A stretch of DNA of 29,130 nucleotides from Bacteroidia bacterium. GTDB lineage: Bacteria > Bacteroidota > Bacteroidia > Bacteroidales > Azobacteroidaceae. The stretch lies in contig BNTW01000029.1 of the NCBI GenBank assembly GCA_025996895.1, positions 1 through 29,130 of the forward strand. The letters run 5' to 3'. Shown in pieces: positions 13,507 to 22,007 of this stretch. A program made the position numbers and the translations under genes. The notes under the pieces are model-generated. The model saw only the letters and a program-made list of their open reading frames with translations, was not told the DNA's origin and made no database searches. Position 1 is the stretch's first letter. The number at the start of each line of letters is the position of its first letter.

Positions 13507-15340
13507 TGCGCAAAATGGTTGTATTTTTCATATTTGTTTCAATCCACTTATCCTGTTCGGGAATTTCCCGCTTAAGATATTTTTCAATCATCAGCCGGCC
13601 GGTCGGAACAGCGTAGGTTGCGCCAAATCCACCGTTTTCCACAAAAACCAAAATTGCCACTTTCGGGTCTTCCATCGGAGCGAATGCCATAAAAATGGAG
13701 TGGTCTTTTCCGCTGTTCTGCGCCGTTCCTGTTTTTCCACAAACGGCAATGTCGGAAATATTCGCGCCTCGGCATGTTCCACCGGTTACAGCTAAACGCA
13801 TGCCTTCGACAATCGGATCATAATTTTTCGGATCAATACCGGTATAGCGAGGGATGCCGTATAAACTGTCCAACGGCGCGTCTTTGATTTTTTTGACTAC
13901 GTGAGGCGTATAGAAATAACCGCGATTAGCGATTGTCGTTGCCAAATTGCAAATCTGAATGGGAGAAAGCAACACCTCGCCCTGTCCGATAGCAATCGAA
14001 ATCACGGTAAAAGGATTCCAATGTTTTTTATACAATTTATCAAAATATTCACTATTGGGTATCATGCCTCGTTTTTCGCCCGGCATATCCACGCCCAGCG
14101 GATAGCCAAAGCCCTGTGCCACCATGTGGTCGCGCCATTTATCCATGGCTTCCTGAATAGAAGTGTATTTTTTACTGTCTAACATGGCCTTTAGTCCCCA
14201 GCAAAAATAGGCATTGCAACTCGTTCCAATGGCTGCCGTCAGTGCCAAAGGCGAAGGGTGGGAGTGGCAGGCAGGATGTCCACCTCCCGGAGGCCAACCG
14301 CCGTAGCAGGAATAGGCCGTGCTCGGTGTGATAATTCCTTCCTGTAAAAAAGTTAATCCATGTGCCGTTTTGAAAGTCGATCCGGGCGGATAAGTGCCGT
14401 TCAATGCGCGGTTAATCAAGGGCATATAGGGATTTTTCTGCAATTCTTTGAAAGCTGCACGGAACTGCCGGCCGACTAATGAAGCAGGATCGTAGGTCGG
14501 TGATGAAACCATGCAAAGGATTTCGCCGGTTTTCGGCTCAATCATGATGATTGTCCCCAGTTTATTGCGCATCAGTTCTTCGCCGTAGGCTTGCACTTCC
14601 ATGTCGATAGAAAGCGTCAAGTCTTTTCCCGAAACCGGCTCAATGTCGTGTTTGCCGTTTTCATATTTTCCAATTGTGCGCCCGTGCGCATCCCGCAACA
14701 GGATTTCGACGCCTTTTTCGCCCCGCAAAAACTCTTCGTACGAGCGTTCCACACCGGTTTTTCCGATATAATCACCTCGCTTGTAATATTCGTCTTTGGC
14801 GATGTCTTTTTTATCCGCTTCGGCGATATAACCCAACACGTGAGCGGCATACGGATAATCATACTGCCTCACCGTGCGATTTTGAATATAAAAACCGGGA
14901 TATTTATAAATGGATTCCTGCAAAATGCCGTATTCCTTATTTCCCAACTGCGTGAGGAAAACTTGGGGTGTATAAGACGAATAGCCCGGATTGAGTGACT
15001 TATTTTTGATGTCGCTCATGCGTTTCAGAAAATAGGCTTTGTCGATATTTAAAGCATTGCAAAATCCCAGTGTATCAAAGGCTTGCGTTTCGCGCATAAC
15101 TACCATGACATCATACGCCGGCTGATTATACACTAATAGTTTGCCGTTGCGGTCATACATCACTCCGCGTGAAGGAAAGAGGGTTTTATTCAGAAAAGCA
15201 TTATTATCCGCCCATTCTTTATAATCTGGATTAAGTACTTGCAGATTAAAGAGTTGAATTAAATAAACAAATACAACCACACAGAAAAACAAAATCAAAA
15301 AGGCTTTCCGCGTATCCGGATTAAATTTATCGGCGTTCAT
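13487..15340 (-). CDS. mrdA: Penicillin-binding protein 2 (peptidoglycan transpeptidase)
   Basis: Class B PBP that crosslinks peptidoglycan during side-wall growth. The 617 residues start with a single membrane anchor (about 13-34). The non-catalytic pedestal follows with RGVMYDRNGK (58-67) and GKTGVERSYEE (193-203). The transpeptidase domain carries the three active-site motifs: STFK with S321 nucleophile and K324, SCN (S374, N376) and KTGT (536-539). It is a likely target of beta-lactams with PBP2 specificity. Both ends overlap neighbours (14 bp with mreD, 20 bp with rodA), which points to tight coupling within the elongasome operon. Confidence 0.96.
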   Translation of the reverse strand: MNADKFNPDTRKAFLILFFCVVVFVYLIQLFNLQVLNPDYKEWADNNAFLNKTLFPSRGVMYDRNGKLLVYNQPAYDVMVVMRETQAFDTLGFCNALNIDKAYFLKRMSDIKNKSLNPGYSSYTPQVFLTQLGNKEYGILQESIYKYPGFYIQNRTVRQYDYPYAAHVLGYIAEADKKDIAKDEYYKRGDYIGKTGVERSYEEFLRGEKGVEILLRDAHGRTIGKYENGKHDIEPVSGKDLTLSIDMEVQAYGEELMRNKLGTIIMIEPKTGEILCMVSSPTYDPASLVGRQFRAAFKELQKNPYMPLINRALNGTYPPGSTFKTAHGLTFLQEGIITPSTAYSCYGGWPPGGGHPACHSHPSPLALTAAIGTSCNAYFCWGLKAMLDSKKYTSIQEAMDKWRDHMVAQGFGYPLGVDMPGEKRGMIPNSEYFDKLYKKHWNPFTVISIAIGQGEVLLSPIQICNLATTIANRGYFYTPHVVKKIKDAPLDSLYGIPRYTGIDPKNYDPIVEGMRLAVTGGTCRGANISDIAVCGKTGTAQNSGKDHSIFMAFAPMEDPKVAILVFVENGGFGATYAVPTGRLMIEKYLKREIPEQDKWIETNMKNTTILRNVLQKN

Positions 15341-15842
15341 TTTTCGCTCCTCCCCAATTTATATTTTCCAAAGCATATACGAGCGCAAGTGTAAGCACAA
15401 AACTTCCTAAAATCCGGAGGAAAAGACCGGCGGCGTCAAACAGGGAAAAGGCTTCCGTCGAAAATACAATCAACTGGTGAAGCAAAATCATTCCCGAAAC
15501 GTAACGAAAAAAAGCCGCATGTCCAAAAGTCTTAAGCGAAGGAGCAAAGTCTTCAAAAACATCGCGCGGGGCAAACAATTTCAATAGATAGAAACGCATG
15601 AAACCGGCCACCACACAGGCCAGCATATTCAGTCCCAACGTATGGTCAAAAATATCAATACAAAGTCCCAGTAAAGCGGAAAGCAAAACCACTGCATTCC
15701 GGTTGAGGCTGACCGGCAGTTTAATAATAAAATAAATATAGAGCAACGGCGTGGCGTATCCGAATAAATGCACTTTATCGAACAAAGCCACCTGTAAAAA
15801 CACAAGTGCCACAAACCAGATTATGCGCCGTATCGCTTCCAT
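15327..15842 (-). CDS. mreD: Rod shape-determining protein MreD
   Basis: A 171-residue integral membrane protein with about five hydrophobic segments (such as IIWFVALVFLQVALF at 6-20 and VVLLSALLGLCIDIF around 51-65). Sequence conservation in MreD is weak. The length, the membrane topology and the place between mreC and mrdA support the call. It acts with MreC to link MreB filaments to the PBP2-RodA synthase. It starts immediately after the mreC stop, with no spacer, and overlaps mrdA by 14 bp. Confidence 0.9.
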   Translation of the reverse strand: MEAIRRIIWFVALVFLQVALFDKVHLFGYATPLLYIYFIIKLPVSLNRNAVVLLSALLGLCIDIFDHTLGLNMLACVVAGFMRFYLLKLFAPRDVFEDFAPSLKTFGHAAFFRYVSGMILLHQLIVFSTEAFSLFDAAGLFLRILGSFVLTLALVYALENINWGGAKNERR

Positions 15843-16685
15843 TTAGGGTTGAATTGTTTTTTGCAATTCGTTTTGCTCGCGCTGATATTCGTTTTTCACA
15901 ATTGTCACCGTATTCAACGTGTGGAAATTAGTAAATAACTTTATTTTGAGCGAGTTATAATTATCATTTTTTTCTTTCTGAACACTCACGATTGTTCCAA
16001 CCGGCAGTCCCTTGGGGAAAATGGTCGAATAGCCACTCGTAACGACAGTGTCGCCGATTTGAAAAATGGCATGACGCGGAATTTCCGTCAAATAAGTGTA
16101 TTGTGCGTCTTTTCCGTCCCACACCAACGGTCCCGAATAATTGGTTTTCAATTTACAATTTAAGCGAAATTTCGGATTAAGTACCGGAATGACAATCGAA
16201 AAATGAGAGGAAGTTTTCATCACCACACCCACAATTCCGTTGGTCGAAAGTACGCCCATATCCGGCGTGATTCCGTCGTTTGCCCCTTTATTCAAAGTAA
16301 TATAATTTTCGAGCCTCGAAACGTTTTTATCCACAACTTGCGCCGGAATAAATTGATAAATCAACGTATGAAGTGTGTCGATGGCCACGCTTGCCGTTTG
16401 ATTCGTATCATTTCGAGAAGCTAATGCTTGTTGATACTCAAAAACAGAGGTTTCGAGTTCGGCAATTTTTTTTGTCAAGTCTTCATTGGCACTTTTCAAG
16501 TTCATATAAGACTGAAAACCATTAGTTACAGTGTAGATACTACCTGTAACATCGTCGGCTACCGATAAATATTTACTCCGCTGAAACTCGCTATGATCGA
16601 TAAGTAAAAAAACAGAAAGAAAGAGCAAGAGTAAAAAAAGCAGCCAATGAACGTTTTTGACAATAAAATTGAATAAGTTCTGCAA
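15843..16685 (-). CDS. mreC: Rod shape-determining protein MreC (TTG start)
   Basis: Periplasmic scaffold of the elongasome that binds PBP2. The 280 residues have one membrane segment (13-29), a coiled coil (about 60-90) and the double beta-barrel domain (about 100-265, including GVVMKTSSHFSIVIPVLN). The start codon is TTG at 16685, directly after the mreB TAG stop. The next in-frame ATG would be around residue 61 and would remove the membrane anchor, so TTG is the only sensible start. That start and the zero spacing imply that translation depends on ribosomes finishing mreB. Confidence 0.92.
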   Translation of the reverse strand: MQNLFNFIVKNVHWLLFLLLLFLSVFLLIDHSEFQRSKYLSVADDVTGSIYTVTNGFQSYMNLKSANEDLTKKIAELETSVFEYQQALASRNDTNQTASVAIDTLHTLIYQFIPAQVVDKNVSRLENYITLNKGANDGITPDMGVLSTNGIVGVVMKTSSHFSIVIPVLNPKFRLNCKLKTNYSGPLVWDGKDAQYTYLTEIPRHAIFQIGDTVVTSGYSTIFPKGLPVGTIVSVQKEKNDNYNSLKIKLFTNFHTLNTVTIVKNEYQREQNELQKTIQP

Positions 16686-17705
16686 CTATCGTATCAAAAA
16701 TTTATATCTGTGAATATTTTTCAATGCAATCCCTGTTCCTTTCGCCACTGCATGCAATGGGTCGTCTGCAATGTGGAAAGGTATATTTATCTTGTCCTGC
16801 AAGCGTTTGTCCAGCCCGCGAAGCAAGGCACCGCCGCCCGCCAGATAAACACCGTTGCGCACAATATCGGCATACAATTCGGGAGGCGTATTTTCTAACG
16901 CGCTCAACACCGCCATTTCGATTTTGGAAACCGATTTATCCAAGCAATGCGCGATTTCCTGATACGAAACCGGCACTTCCATCGGCAACGCCGTCATTCG
17001 GTTGGGACCGAAAACGACATAATCTTCGGGCGGATTTTCAAGATTAACCAACGCGGCACCGACATTGATTTTAATCATTTCGGCTGTCCGTTCGCCCACT
17101 TTCATGTTGTGCTGGCGTCCCATATATTCGAGAATGTCGGCCGTCAAATCATCACCGGCAATGCGGATAGACTTGTTAGAAACAATCCCGCCGAGCGAAA
17201 TAATCGCAATCTCGGTTGTTCCTCCGCCAATATCCACAATCATGTTGCCTTCGGGTGCTTCCACGTCCAGCCCGATACCGATTGCCGCCGCCATCGGCTC
17301 ATAGATCATATAAACATCGCGTCCGCCGGCATGTTCGGCCGAGTCGCGCACCGCGCGGATTTCGACTTCGGTACTTCCCGAAGGAATACAGACTACAATT
17401 CGCAACGAGGGCTGAAACAGCCGGTTTTTGTTGTTGATCATCTTAATCATGCCCCGAATCATTTGTTCGGCGGCGGCGAAGTCGGCAATCACGCCGTCGC
17501 GCAACGGACGTATCGTTTTGATGTTGCTATGCGTTTTACCGTGCATACGTTGCGCTTCCGCACCGATAGCAATCAGTTTCTCCGTGCGTTCGTCCAATGC
17601 CACCACCGACGGCTCATCAACTACGATTTTATCATTTTGAATGATAATCGTGTTGGCCGTTCCCAAATCTATCGCGATTTCCTGTGTAAATGAAAATAAT
17701 CCCAT
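16686..17705 (-). CDS. mreB: Rod shape-determining actin homologue MreB
   Basis: Cytoplasmic actin-like ATPase that forms membrane-bound filaments and guides elongation synthases. The 339 residues have the expected length. Phosphate 1 motif DLGTANT is at 13-19 and phosphate 2 DIGGGTT at 158-164. The adenosine region includes GGGALLRGLD near 290. MGLFSFTQEIAIDLG matches the usual MreB N-terminus. It starts 8 bp after purH and runs directly into mreC. Confidence 0.97.
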   Translation of the reverse strand: MGLFSFTQEIAIDLGTANTIIIQNDKIVVDEPSVVALDERTEKLIAIGAEAQRMHGKTHSNIKTIRPLRDGVIADFAAAEQMIRGMIKMINNKNRLFQPSLRIVVCIPSGSTEVEIRAVRDSAEHAGGRDVYMIYEPMAAAIGIGLDVEAPEGNMIVDIGGGTTEIAIISLGGIVSNKSIRIAGDDLTADILEYMGRQHNMKVGERTAEMIKINVGAALVNLENPPEDYVVFGPNRMTALPMEVPVSYQEIAHCLDKSVSKIEMAVLSALENTPPELYADIVRNGVYLAGGGALLRGLDKRLQDKINIPFHIADDPLHAVAKGTGIALKNIHRYKFLIR

Positions 17706-17713
17706 GTTATAAA

Positions 17714-19240
17714 TTAGTGTTTGAAATGGCGTATTCCGGTTGTTACCATACTGACGTCATTATTATTACAATATTCGATCGATAAATTATCTTTAATAGA
17801 GCCTCCGGGCTGAATAACCGCCGTAATTCCTGCCTCGTGTGCAATTTCCACGCAATCGGGGAAGGGGAAGAAAGCATCGGAAGCCATCACCGCGCCGTTT
17901 AAATCGAAACCAAACGACTGCGCTTTTTCAATCGCCTGCTTCAATGCATCGACGCGAGAAGTTTGACCGACTCCACTTGCGCAAAGTTGTTTGTTTTTCG
18001 CTAAAATAATAGCGTTCGATTTCGTGTTTTTGACTAATTTGTTGGCAAACAACAAGTCTTCGATTTCTTGTTTTGTTGAAACTTTATTTGTTACTATTGT
18101 CAAATCACCGGCCGTTTGGATGCTTGTATCCTTATCTTGGGCTAAGACGCCGTTCAACAGCGAACGAAATTGCGGGTCAAGCCCACAATGACAGTCCTTT
18201 TGAGCCAAAATAATACGGTTTTTCTTTTCTTTCAAAATTTTCAAGGCTTCTTCGTCGTAAGCGGGAGCGATAATCACTTCAAAGAAAATTTTTGTGATTT
18301 CTTCGGCTGCCGCCTTATCGATTTTTGCGTTGCAAATCAACACACCGCCGAAAGCCGAAACCGGGTCGCCTGCCAAAGCTGCTTCCCATGCTTCTTTCAC
18401 CGTCGAGCGCGAAGCAATGCCGCAAGCATTGTTGTGTTTCAAGACTGCAAATGTCAATTCGTCAAATTCCGAAATCAAATCGATTGCCGAACTGATGTCT
18501 AACAAATTATTGTATGAAATTTCTTTGCCTTGCAACTGCTCAAACAATTGATCGAGGTTGCCGTAGAAGACACCTTTTTGGTGTGGGTTTTCACCGTAGC
18601 GCAAATGGTTTGCTTTGTCTTGCGCCTGACGAAAATAACTGCCTTCCCCTCCGTCGAAATAATTGAAAATCGCCGTATCGTAACCCGACGAAACCGCAAA
18701 CGCTTCTTTAGCAAACCACTTCCGGTCTTCCAGTGTCGAGGTAGCACCTTTTTCTGTAAGCAGATTATTAAATGCTTCGTATTGGTTTTTGGAAGCGACA
18801 ATCACCACATCCTGAAAATTTTTTGCGGCTGCACGGATAAGAGAAATTCCGCCAATGTCGATTTTTTCGATAATGTCTTCTTCGTTCGCGCCGGCTTCCA
18901 CCGTTTCGCGAAAAGGATACAAATCAACAATCACCAAATCAATTTCAGGAATTTCGTACTGACGGATTTGCTCGCGGTCGCCTTCATGATCGCGCCGATT
19001 TAAAATCCCGCCAAACACTTTGGGATGCAGGGTTTTCACTCGTCCGCCCAAAATCGACGGATAACCGGTTAATGTTTCTACATACCGGCAAGGAATCCCT
19101 AATGATTCGATAAAGGCTTGCGTACCACCGGTCGAATAAAATTCGACGCCTTCTTTATGCAGTTTCGACAAAATTTCGTCCAATCCTTCTTTATGAAATA
19201 CGGATACTAATGCGTTTTTAATTCGTTTTTGAGCAGACAT
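17714..19240 (-). CDS. purH: Bifunctional purine biosynthesis protein PurH
   Basis: Catalyses the last two steps of IMP synthesis. The N-terminal MGS-like IMP cyclohydrolase domain spans residues 1 to about 145 (STGGT 36-40, LGGRVKTLHPKVFGG 64-78). The C-terminal AICAR formyltransferase domain follows (RYGENPHQ 214-221, KHNNACG with K268 and H269, and DAFFPFPD 455-462). Length 508 is normal. Residues 349-357, DCHCGLDPQ, stand out: the codons read a palindromic sequence (18169-18193) of the kind known as dispersed repeats in many genomes, where related enzymes have an ordinary variable loop. The frame is intact. It is the first gene of the operon with mreBCD, mrdA and rodA. Confidence 0.97.
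   Translation of the reverse strand: MSAQKRIKNALVSVFHKEGLDEILSKLHKEGVEFYSTGGTQAFIESLGIPCRYVETLTGYPSILGGRVKTLHPKVFGGILNRRDHEGDREQIRQYEIPEIDLVIVDLYPFRETVEAGANEEDIIEKIDIGGISLIRAAAKNFQDVVIVASKNQYEAFNNLLTEKGATSTLEDRKWFAKEAFAVSSGYDTAIFNYFDGGEGSYFRQAQDKANHLRYGENPHQKGVFYGNLDQLFEQLQGKEISYNNLLDISSAIDLISEFDELTFAVLKHNNACGIASRSTVKEAWEAALAGDPVSAFGGVLICNAKIDKAAAEEITKIFFEVIIAPAYDEEALKILKEKKNRIILAQKDCHCGLDPQFRSLLNGVLAQDKDTSIQTAGDLTIVTNKVSTKQEIEDLLFANKLVKNTKSNAIILAKNKQLCASGVGQTSRVDALKQAIEKAQSFGFDLNGAVMASDAFFPFPDCVEIAHEAGITAVIQPGGSIKDNLSIEYCNNNDVSMVTTGIRHFKH
18169..18193 (-). repeat. Palindromic repeat-like element read in frame in purH
   Basis: The minus strand has a short imperfect palindrome: CATTG and CAAT outer arms, GGG and CCC inner arms, one mismatch, and central CTTGA. 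It encodes CHCGLDPQ. The phrase CGLDPQ is a familiar translation of a small dispersed palindromic repeat found in unrelated genomes. Only one copy is seen in this window, so its repeat nature here is inferred. Confidence 0.45.
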
Positions 19241-19274
19241 TATGTATTTTAATTGAGTTCTTTGAGTAAGGCCA

Positions 19275-19305
19275 CAAAATTACATAATTCCTTTGAGAAA
19301 GGCAA
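19275..19305 (-). promoter_or_regulatory. Promoter of the purH-mre-rodA operon
   Basis: The minus strand has TTG (19303-19305), a 20-bp spacer and TAATTTTG (19275-19282), matching the Bacteroidetes consensus. The purH ATG is 34 bp downstream. It lies in the 71-bp gap after ispG, so the two operons can be expressed separately. Confidence 0.65.
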
Positions 19306-19311
19306 TTGTTT

Positions 19312-21108
19312 TTATTTTGATTTTATGATTTTCAATAATTCTTCGACCGCATTTTCTTCGGGAATGTTTTTTAGTACACAGGTTTTGCCTTTGTAGAGAC
19401 TTACTTTTCCTGCGCCTGCGCCGACATAACCGTAATCTGCGTCGGCCATTTCGCCCGGACCATTCACAATACAGCCCATAATGGCTATTTTCAGGCCTTT
19501 GAGGTGGGCGGTTGCCGCTTTCACTTTTTTGATGGTTGTCTGCAAATCAAACAACGTGCGTCCGCAACTCGGACAAGAAATGTATTCGGTTTTGCTGATA
19601 CGGCTTCCCGATGCTTGCAAAATACCGAAACTGCAAGCGTCTTGGTGGGGCGACAACATCAATCCGTCGGTCAATTTGTCGATAAAAAATGCACCGCAAT
19701 CGGTAGCTGCCCGCAGTTGAAAATTTTCCGCGTCGGCTTTAGCATACGTTTGCCACAAAATCACCGGATTGCGCATGTCTTCATTCAGCAAAGTATGAAT
19801 AAATGCTTTTTGCTCATAAATATTACCATCCGGCGAATAAAGTAAAATAACCGTTTGCGGTTTGCTTCGCAAATCATTCAGCAGACCGTTGTTTAATTTC
19901 CCAAAACTTGTAGCCAAAAATTGCACCGGCGCGTCGCACGCCAACCATTCTTTTTTTGCATAAGTCCAAAACAACGGGAAGGTATTTTTTTTCGCCGTAT
20001 AAACGGAATAATCGACAATTGCCGGAATGTCTTTTGGCAGTGTTTTTTGTTTTCCGATGTATAAATAATCGGGAAGCAATTCTTTATCCACCGAATAATC
20101 GCCCGTAGCCGAACGGTCGGAGATGACTACCGGCACATTTTCTCCGCCGATATTTCCTACTGAGGTGGTGTGTCTGCGCTGAGGCCTGACCGGGTCAAAA
20201 AACGGACAGGCTTTGTGCGGAATAATCGGAAATTTTTCTTTTTCCGCAATGATTTCGACCAGTGCGCGCGCGACCGGAATTTCGGCTTCGGGATCTTCGC
20301 TCAACGAAACGCGAATCGTATCGCCGATACCTTCCTGAAGTAAAGCACCGATACCGACTGCCGATTTAATCCGTCCGTCTTCGCCGTCGCCCGCTTCGGT
20401 AACGCCCAAATGTATCGGAAAGTTCATATTTTCCTCGTCCATTTGCATCACCAGCAGGCGTACCGTCCCCACCATGACGGATGGATTGGACGCCTTAATG
20501 GAAATGACCACATCGTTGAAATTTTCGGCTACGCAAATCAGCAGAAATTCCATGCAGGATTCCACCATTCCGTAGGGCGTGTCGCCGTAACGGCTCATAA
20601 TCCGGTCGGAAAGCGAGCCGTGATTAACGCCAATCCGTATAGCTGTGCCGTGTTCTTTGCAAATTTTTAAAAACGGAATAAACCGTTCCCTGATTTTTTC
20701 GATTTCTATAGAATATTCTTCGTCGGTGTATTCGGCCGTTTGAAACGTTTTGGCCGGATCGGCAAAATTTCCCGGATTGATACGGACTTTTTCCACCATC
20801 GCCGCTGCAGCTTCCGCCGCTTTCGGGTTGAAATGAATGTCGGCAATCAATGGTGTCTGATAACCGGCTTTGCGCAATCCCTTCCGAATGTTTTCAAGAT
20901 TAGTCGCTTCACGTACTCCCTGCGCTGTCAGCCGGACATATTCTCCACCCGCTTCAATGATACGGATACACTGCCGGACACTTTCTTTCGTATCAAGCGT
21001 TGAAGTGTTGGTCATCGATTGAATGCGTATCGGATTGTCCTCGCCCATCGGCGTGTTGCCGATATGCACAACTGACGACTTCCGTCGTTTGTAATAGAAT
21101 TTATCCAC
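19312..21108 (-). CDS. ispG: 4-hydroxy-3-methylbut-2-enyl diphosphate synthase IspG (long form)
   Basis: Iron-sulfur enzyme of the MEP isoprenoid pathway. It converts MEcPP to HMBPP. At 598 residues it is the long type, typical of Bacteroidetes, Chlamydiae and plants, with an extra domain between the N-terminal TIM barrel (about 1-270, NPIRIQSMTNT at 25-35, VRINPGNF) and the C-terminal cluster domain. C512, C515 (CPSCG) and C546 (GCIVNGPGE) are the expected 4Fe-4S ligands, and E553 the fourth. The start is GTG at 21108; its first G is the last base of the purE TAG. Homology begins right there (MDKFYYKRR), and this implies coupling to purE. It ends the rpoN-gcvH-purE-ispG cluster. Confidence 0.95.
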   Translation of the reverse strand: MDKFYYKRRKSSVVHIGNTPMGEDNPIRIQSMTNTSTLDTKESVRQCIRIIEAGGEYVRLTAQGVREATNLENIRKGLRKAGYQTPLIADIHFNPKAAEAAAAMVEKVRINPGNFADPAKTFQTAEYTDEEYSIEIEKIRERFIPFLKICKEHGTAIRIGVNHGSLSDRIMSRYGDTPYGMVESCMEFLLICVAENFNDVVISIKASNPSVMVGTVRLLVMQMDEENMNFPIHLGVTEAGDGEDGRIKSAVGIGALLQEGIGDTIRVSLSEDPEAEIPVARALVEIIAEKEKFPIIPHKACPFFDPVRPQRRHTTSVGNIGGENVPVVISDRSATGDYSVDKELLPDYLYIGKQKTLPKDIPAIVDYSVYTAKKNTFPLFWTYAKKEWLACDAPVQFLATSFGKLNNGLLNDLRSKPQTVILLYSPDGNIYEQKAFIHTLLNEDMRNPVILWQTYAKADAENFQLRAATDCGAFFIDKLTDGLMLSPHQDACSFGILQASGSRISKTEYISCPSCGRTLFDLQTTIKKVKAATAHLKGLKIAIMGCIVNGPGEMADADYGYVGAGAGKVSLYKGKTCVLKNIPEENAVEELLKIIKSK

Positions 21109-21614
21109 TAATTCGTCTTGAATTTGTATTGAACGGCCGACAATTCCTGATTAGCCTGCACAATTTTCGTCTTTAATTCTTCTTTATAGTCCGCTAATTT
21201 TTTCTGCAACTTTTCGTCTTTCACCGCCAAAATTTGAATGGCCAGCAGGGCAGCATTCAGGGAAGCGTTGATACCAACCGTCGCCACCGGAATGCCCGGA
21301 GGCATCTGTACAATTGCTAACAAAGCATCCATACCGTCGAGCGAAGCATTAATCGGAACGCCGATAACCGGCAAAGTCGTCATGGATGCAATCACACCCG
21401 GAAGGTGCGCCGCCATGCCTGCCGCCGCGATAATTACTTCTATTCCGCAATTTTTCGCGTTTTTGGCAAAATCTTCCACTTCAGCCGGCGTGCGGTGTGC
21501 CGACAAAGCGTGCATCTCAAACGGCACTTCAAACTGTTCGAACAGTTTGGCGGCTTTATCCATAATGGGAAGGTCTGATGTGCTTCCCATTATGATACTG
21601 ACAATGGCTTTCAT
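21108..21614 (-). CDS. purE: N5-carboxyaminoimidazole ribonucleotide mutase PurE
   Basis: Purine pathway enzyme that moves the carboxyl group of N5-CAIR to give CAIR. The 168 residues are of class I PurE size. IMGSTSDLP (8-16) binds phosphate, SAHRTP (38-43) holds the catalytic histidine, and [11 protein letters not shown] together with GVPI are family blocks. The start overlaps the gcvH stop by 4 bp (ATGA pattern), and the stop overlaps the ispG GTG start by 1 bp. A PurK partner is not in the window. Confidence 0.95.
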   Translation of the reverse strand: MKAIVSIIMGSTSDLPIMDKAAKLFEQFEVPFEMHALSAHRTPAEVEDFAKNAKNCGIEVIIAAAGMAAHLPGVIASMTTLPVIGVPINASLDGMDALLAIVQMPPGIPVATVGINASLNAALLAIQILAVKDEKLQKKLADYKEELKTKIVQANQELSAVQYKFKTN

Positions 21615-21991
21615 CGTCCGATAAATTGTTCGTATTGGCCGGCCGACATCAATTTATCCAACTGACTCGTGTCTGCGATTTCGATTTTGATAATCCAGCC
21701 GTCACCGTAGGGGGCAGAATTGACCAATTCGGGCTGATCTTCCAGCGCGGGATTGACTTCCTTCACCGTTCCTCCGACCGGCATCAACAAATCGGAAACG
21801 GTTTTGACCGCTTCAATCGAGCCGAAAACTTCATTTTGTTCGATGGTTTCGCCCACAGAAGCGACATCGACAAAAACAATTTCGCCCAACTGGTCTTGGG
21901 CATAATCCGTAATGCCTACAAAGGCAGTTTCACCTTCCACGCGAATCCATTCATGGTCGTTCGTGTAATTTACATTGCTTGGAAATTTCAT
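21611..21991 (-). CDS. gcvH: Glycine cleavage system H protein
   Basis: Small lipoyl carrier that shuttles the aminomethyl group between the P, T and L proteins of glycine cleavage. The 126 residues have normal length. K63 in [15 protein letters not shown] is the lipoylation site. DHEWIRVEG (12-20) and [16 protein letters not shown] (26-41) are typical blocks. The other glycine cleavage genes are not nearby. It lies 16 bp downstream of rpoN and overlaps purE by 4 bp, so it is co-transcribed with both. Confidence 0.96.
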   Translation of the reverse strand: MKFPSNVNYTNDHEWIRVEGETAFVGITDYAQDQLGEIVFVDVASVGETIEQNEVFGSIEAVKTVSDLLMPVGGTVKEVNPALEDQPELVNSAPYGDGWIIKIEIADTSQLDKLMSAGQYEQFIGR

Positions 21992-22007
21992 GAATTTTAT
22001 TTAGAGT

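Noticed and set aside
19287..19311. Small hairpin CCTTT-GAG-AAAGG followed by a T-rich stretch on the plus strand, between purH and ispG.
   Set aside because: The stem is only 5 bp, and the T-rich side faces the strand without genes. On the minus strand it lies in the spacer of the purH promoter. Not convincing as a terminator.
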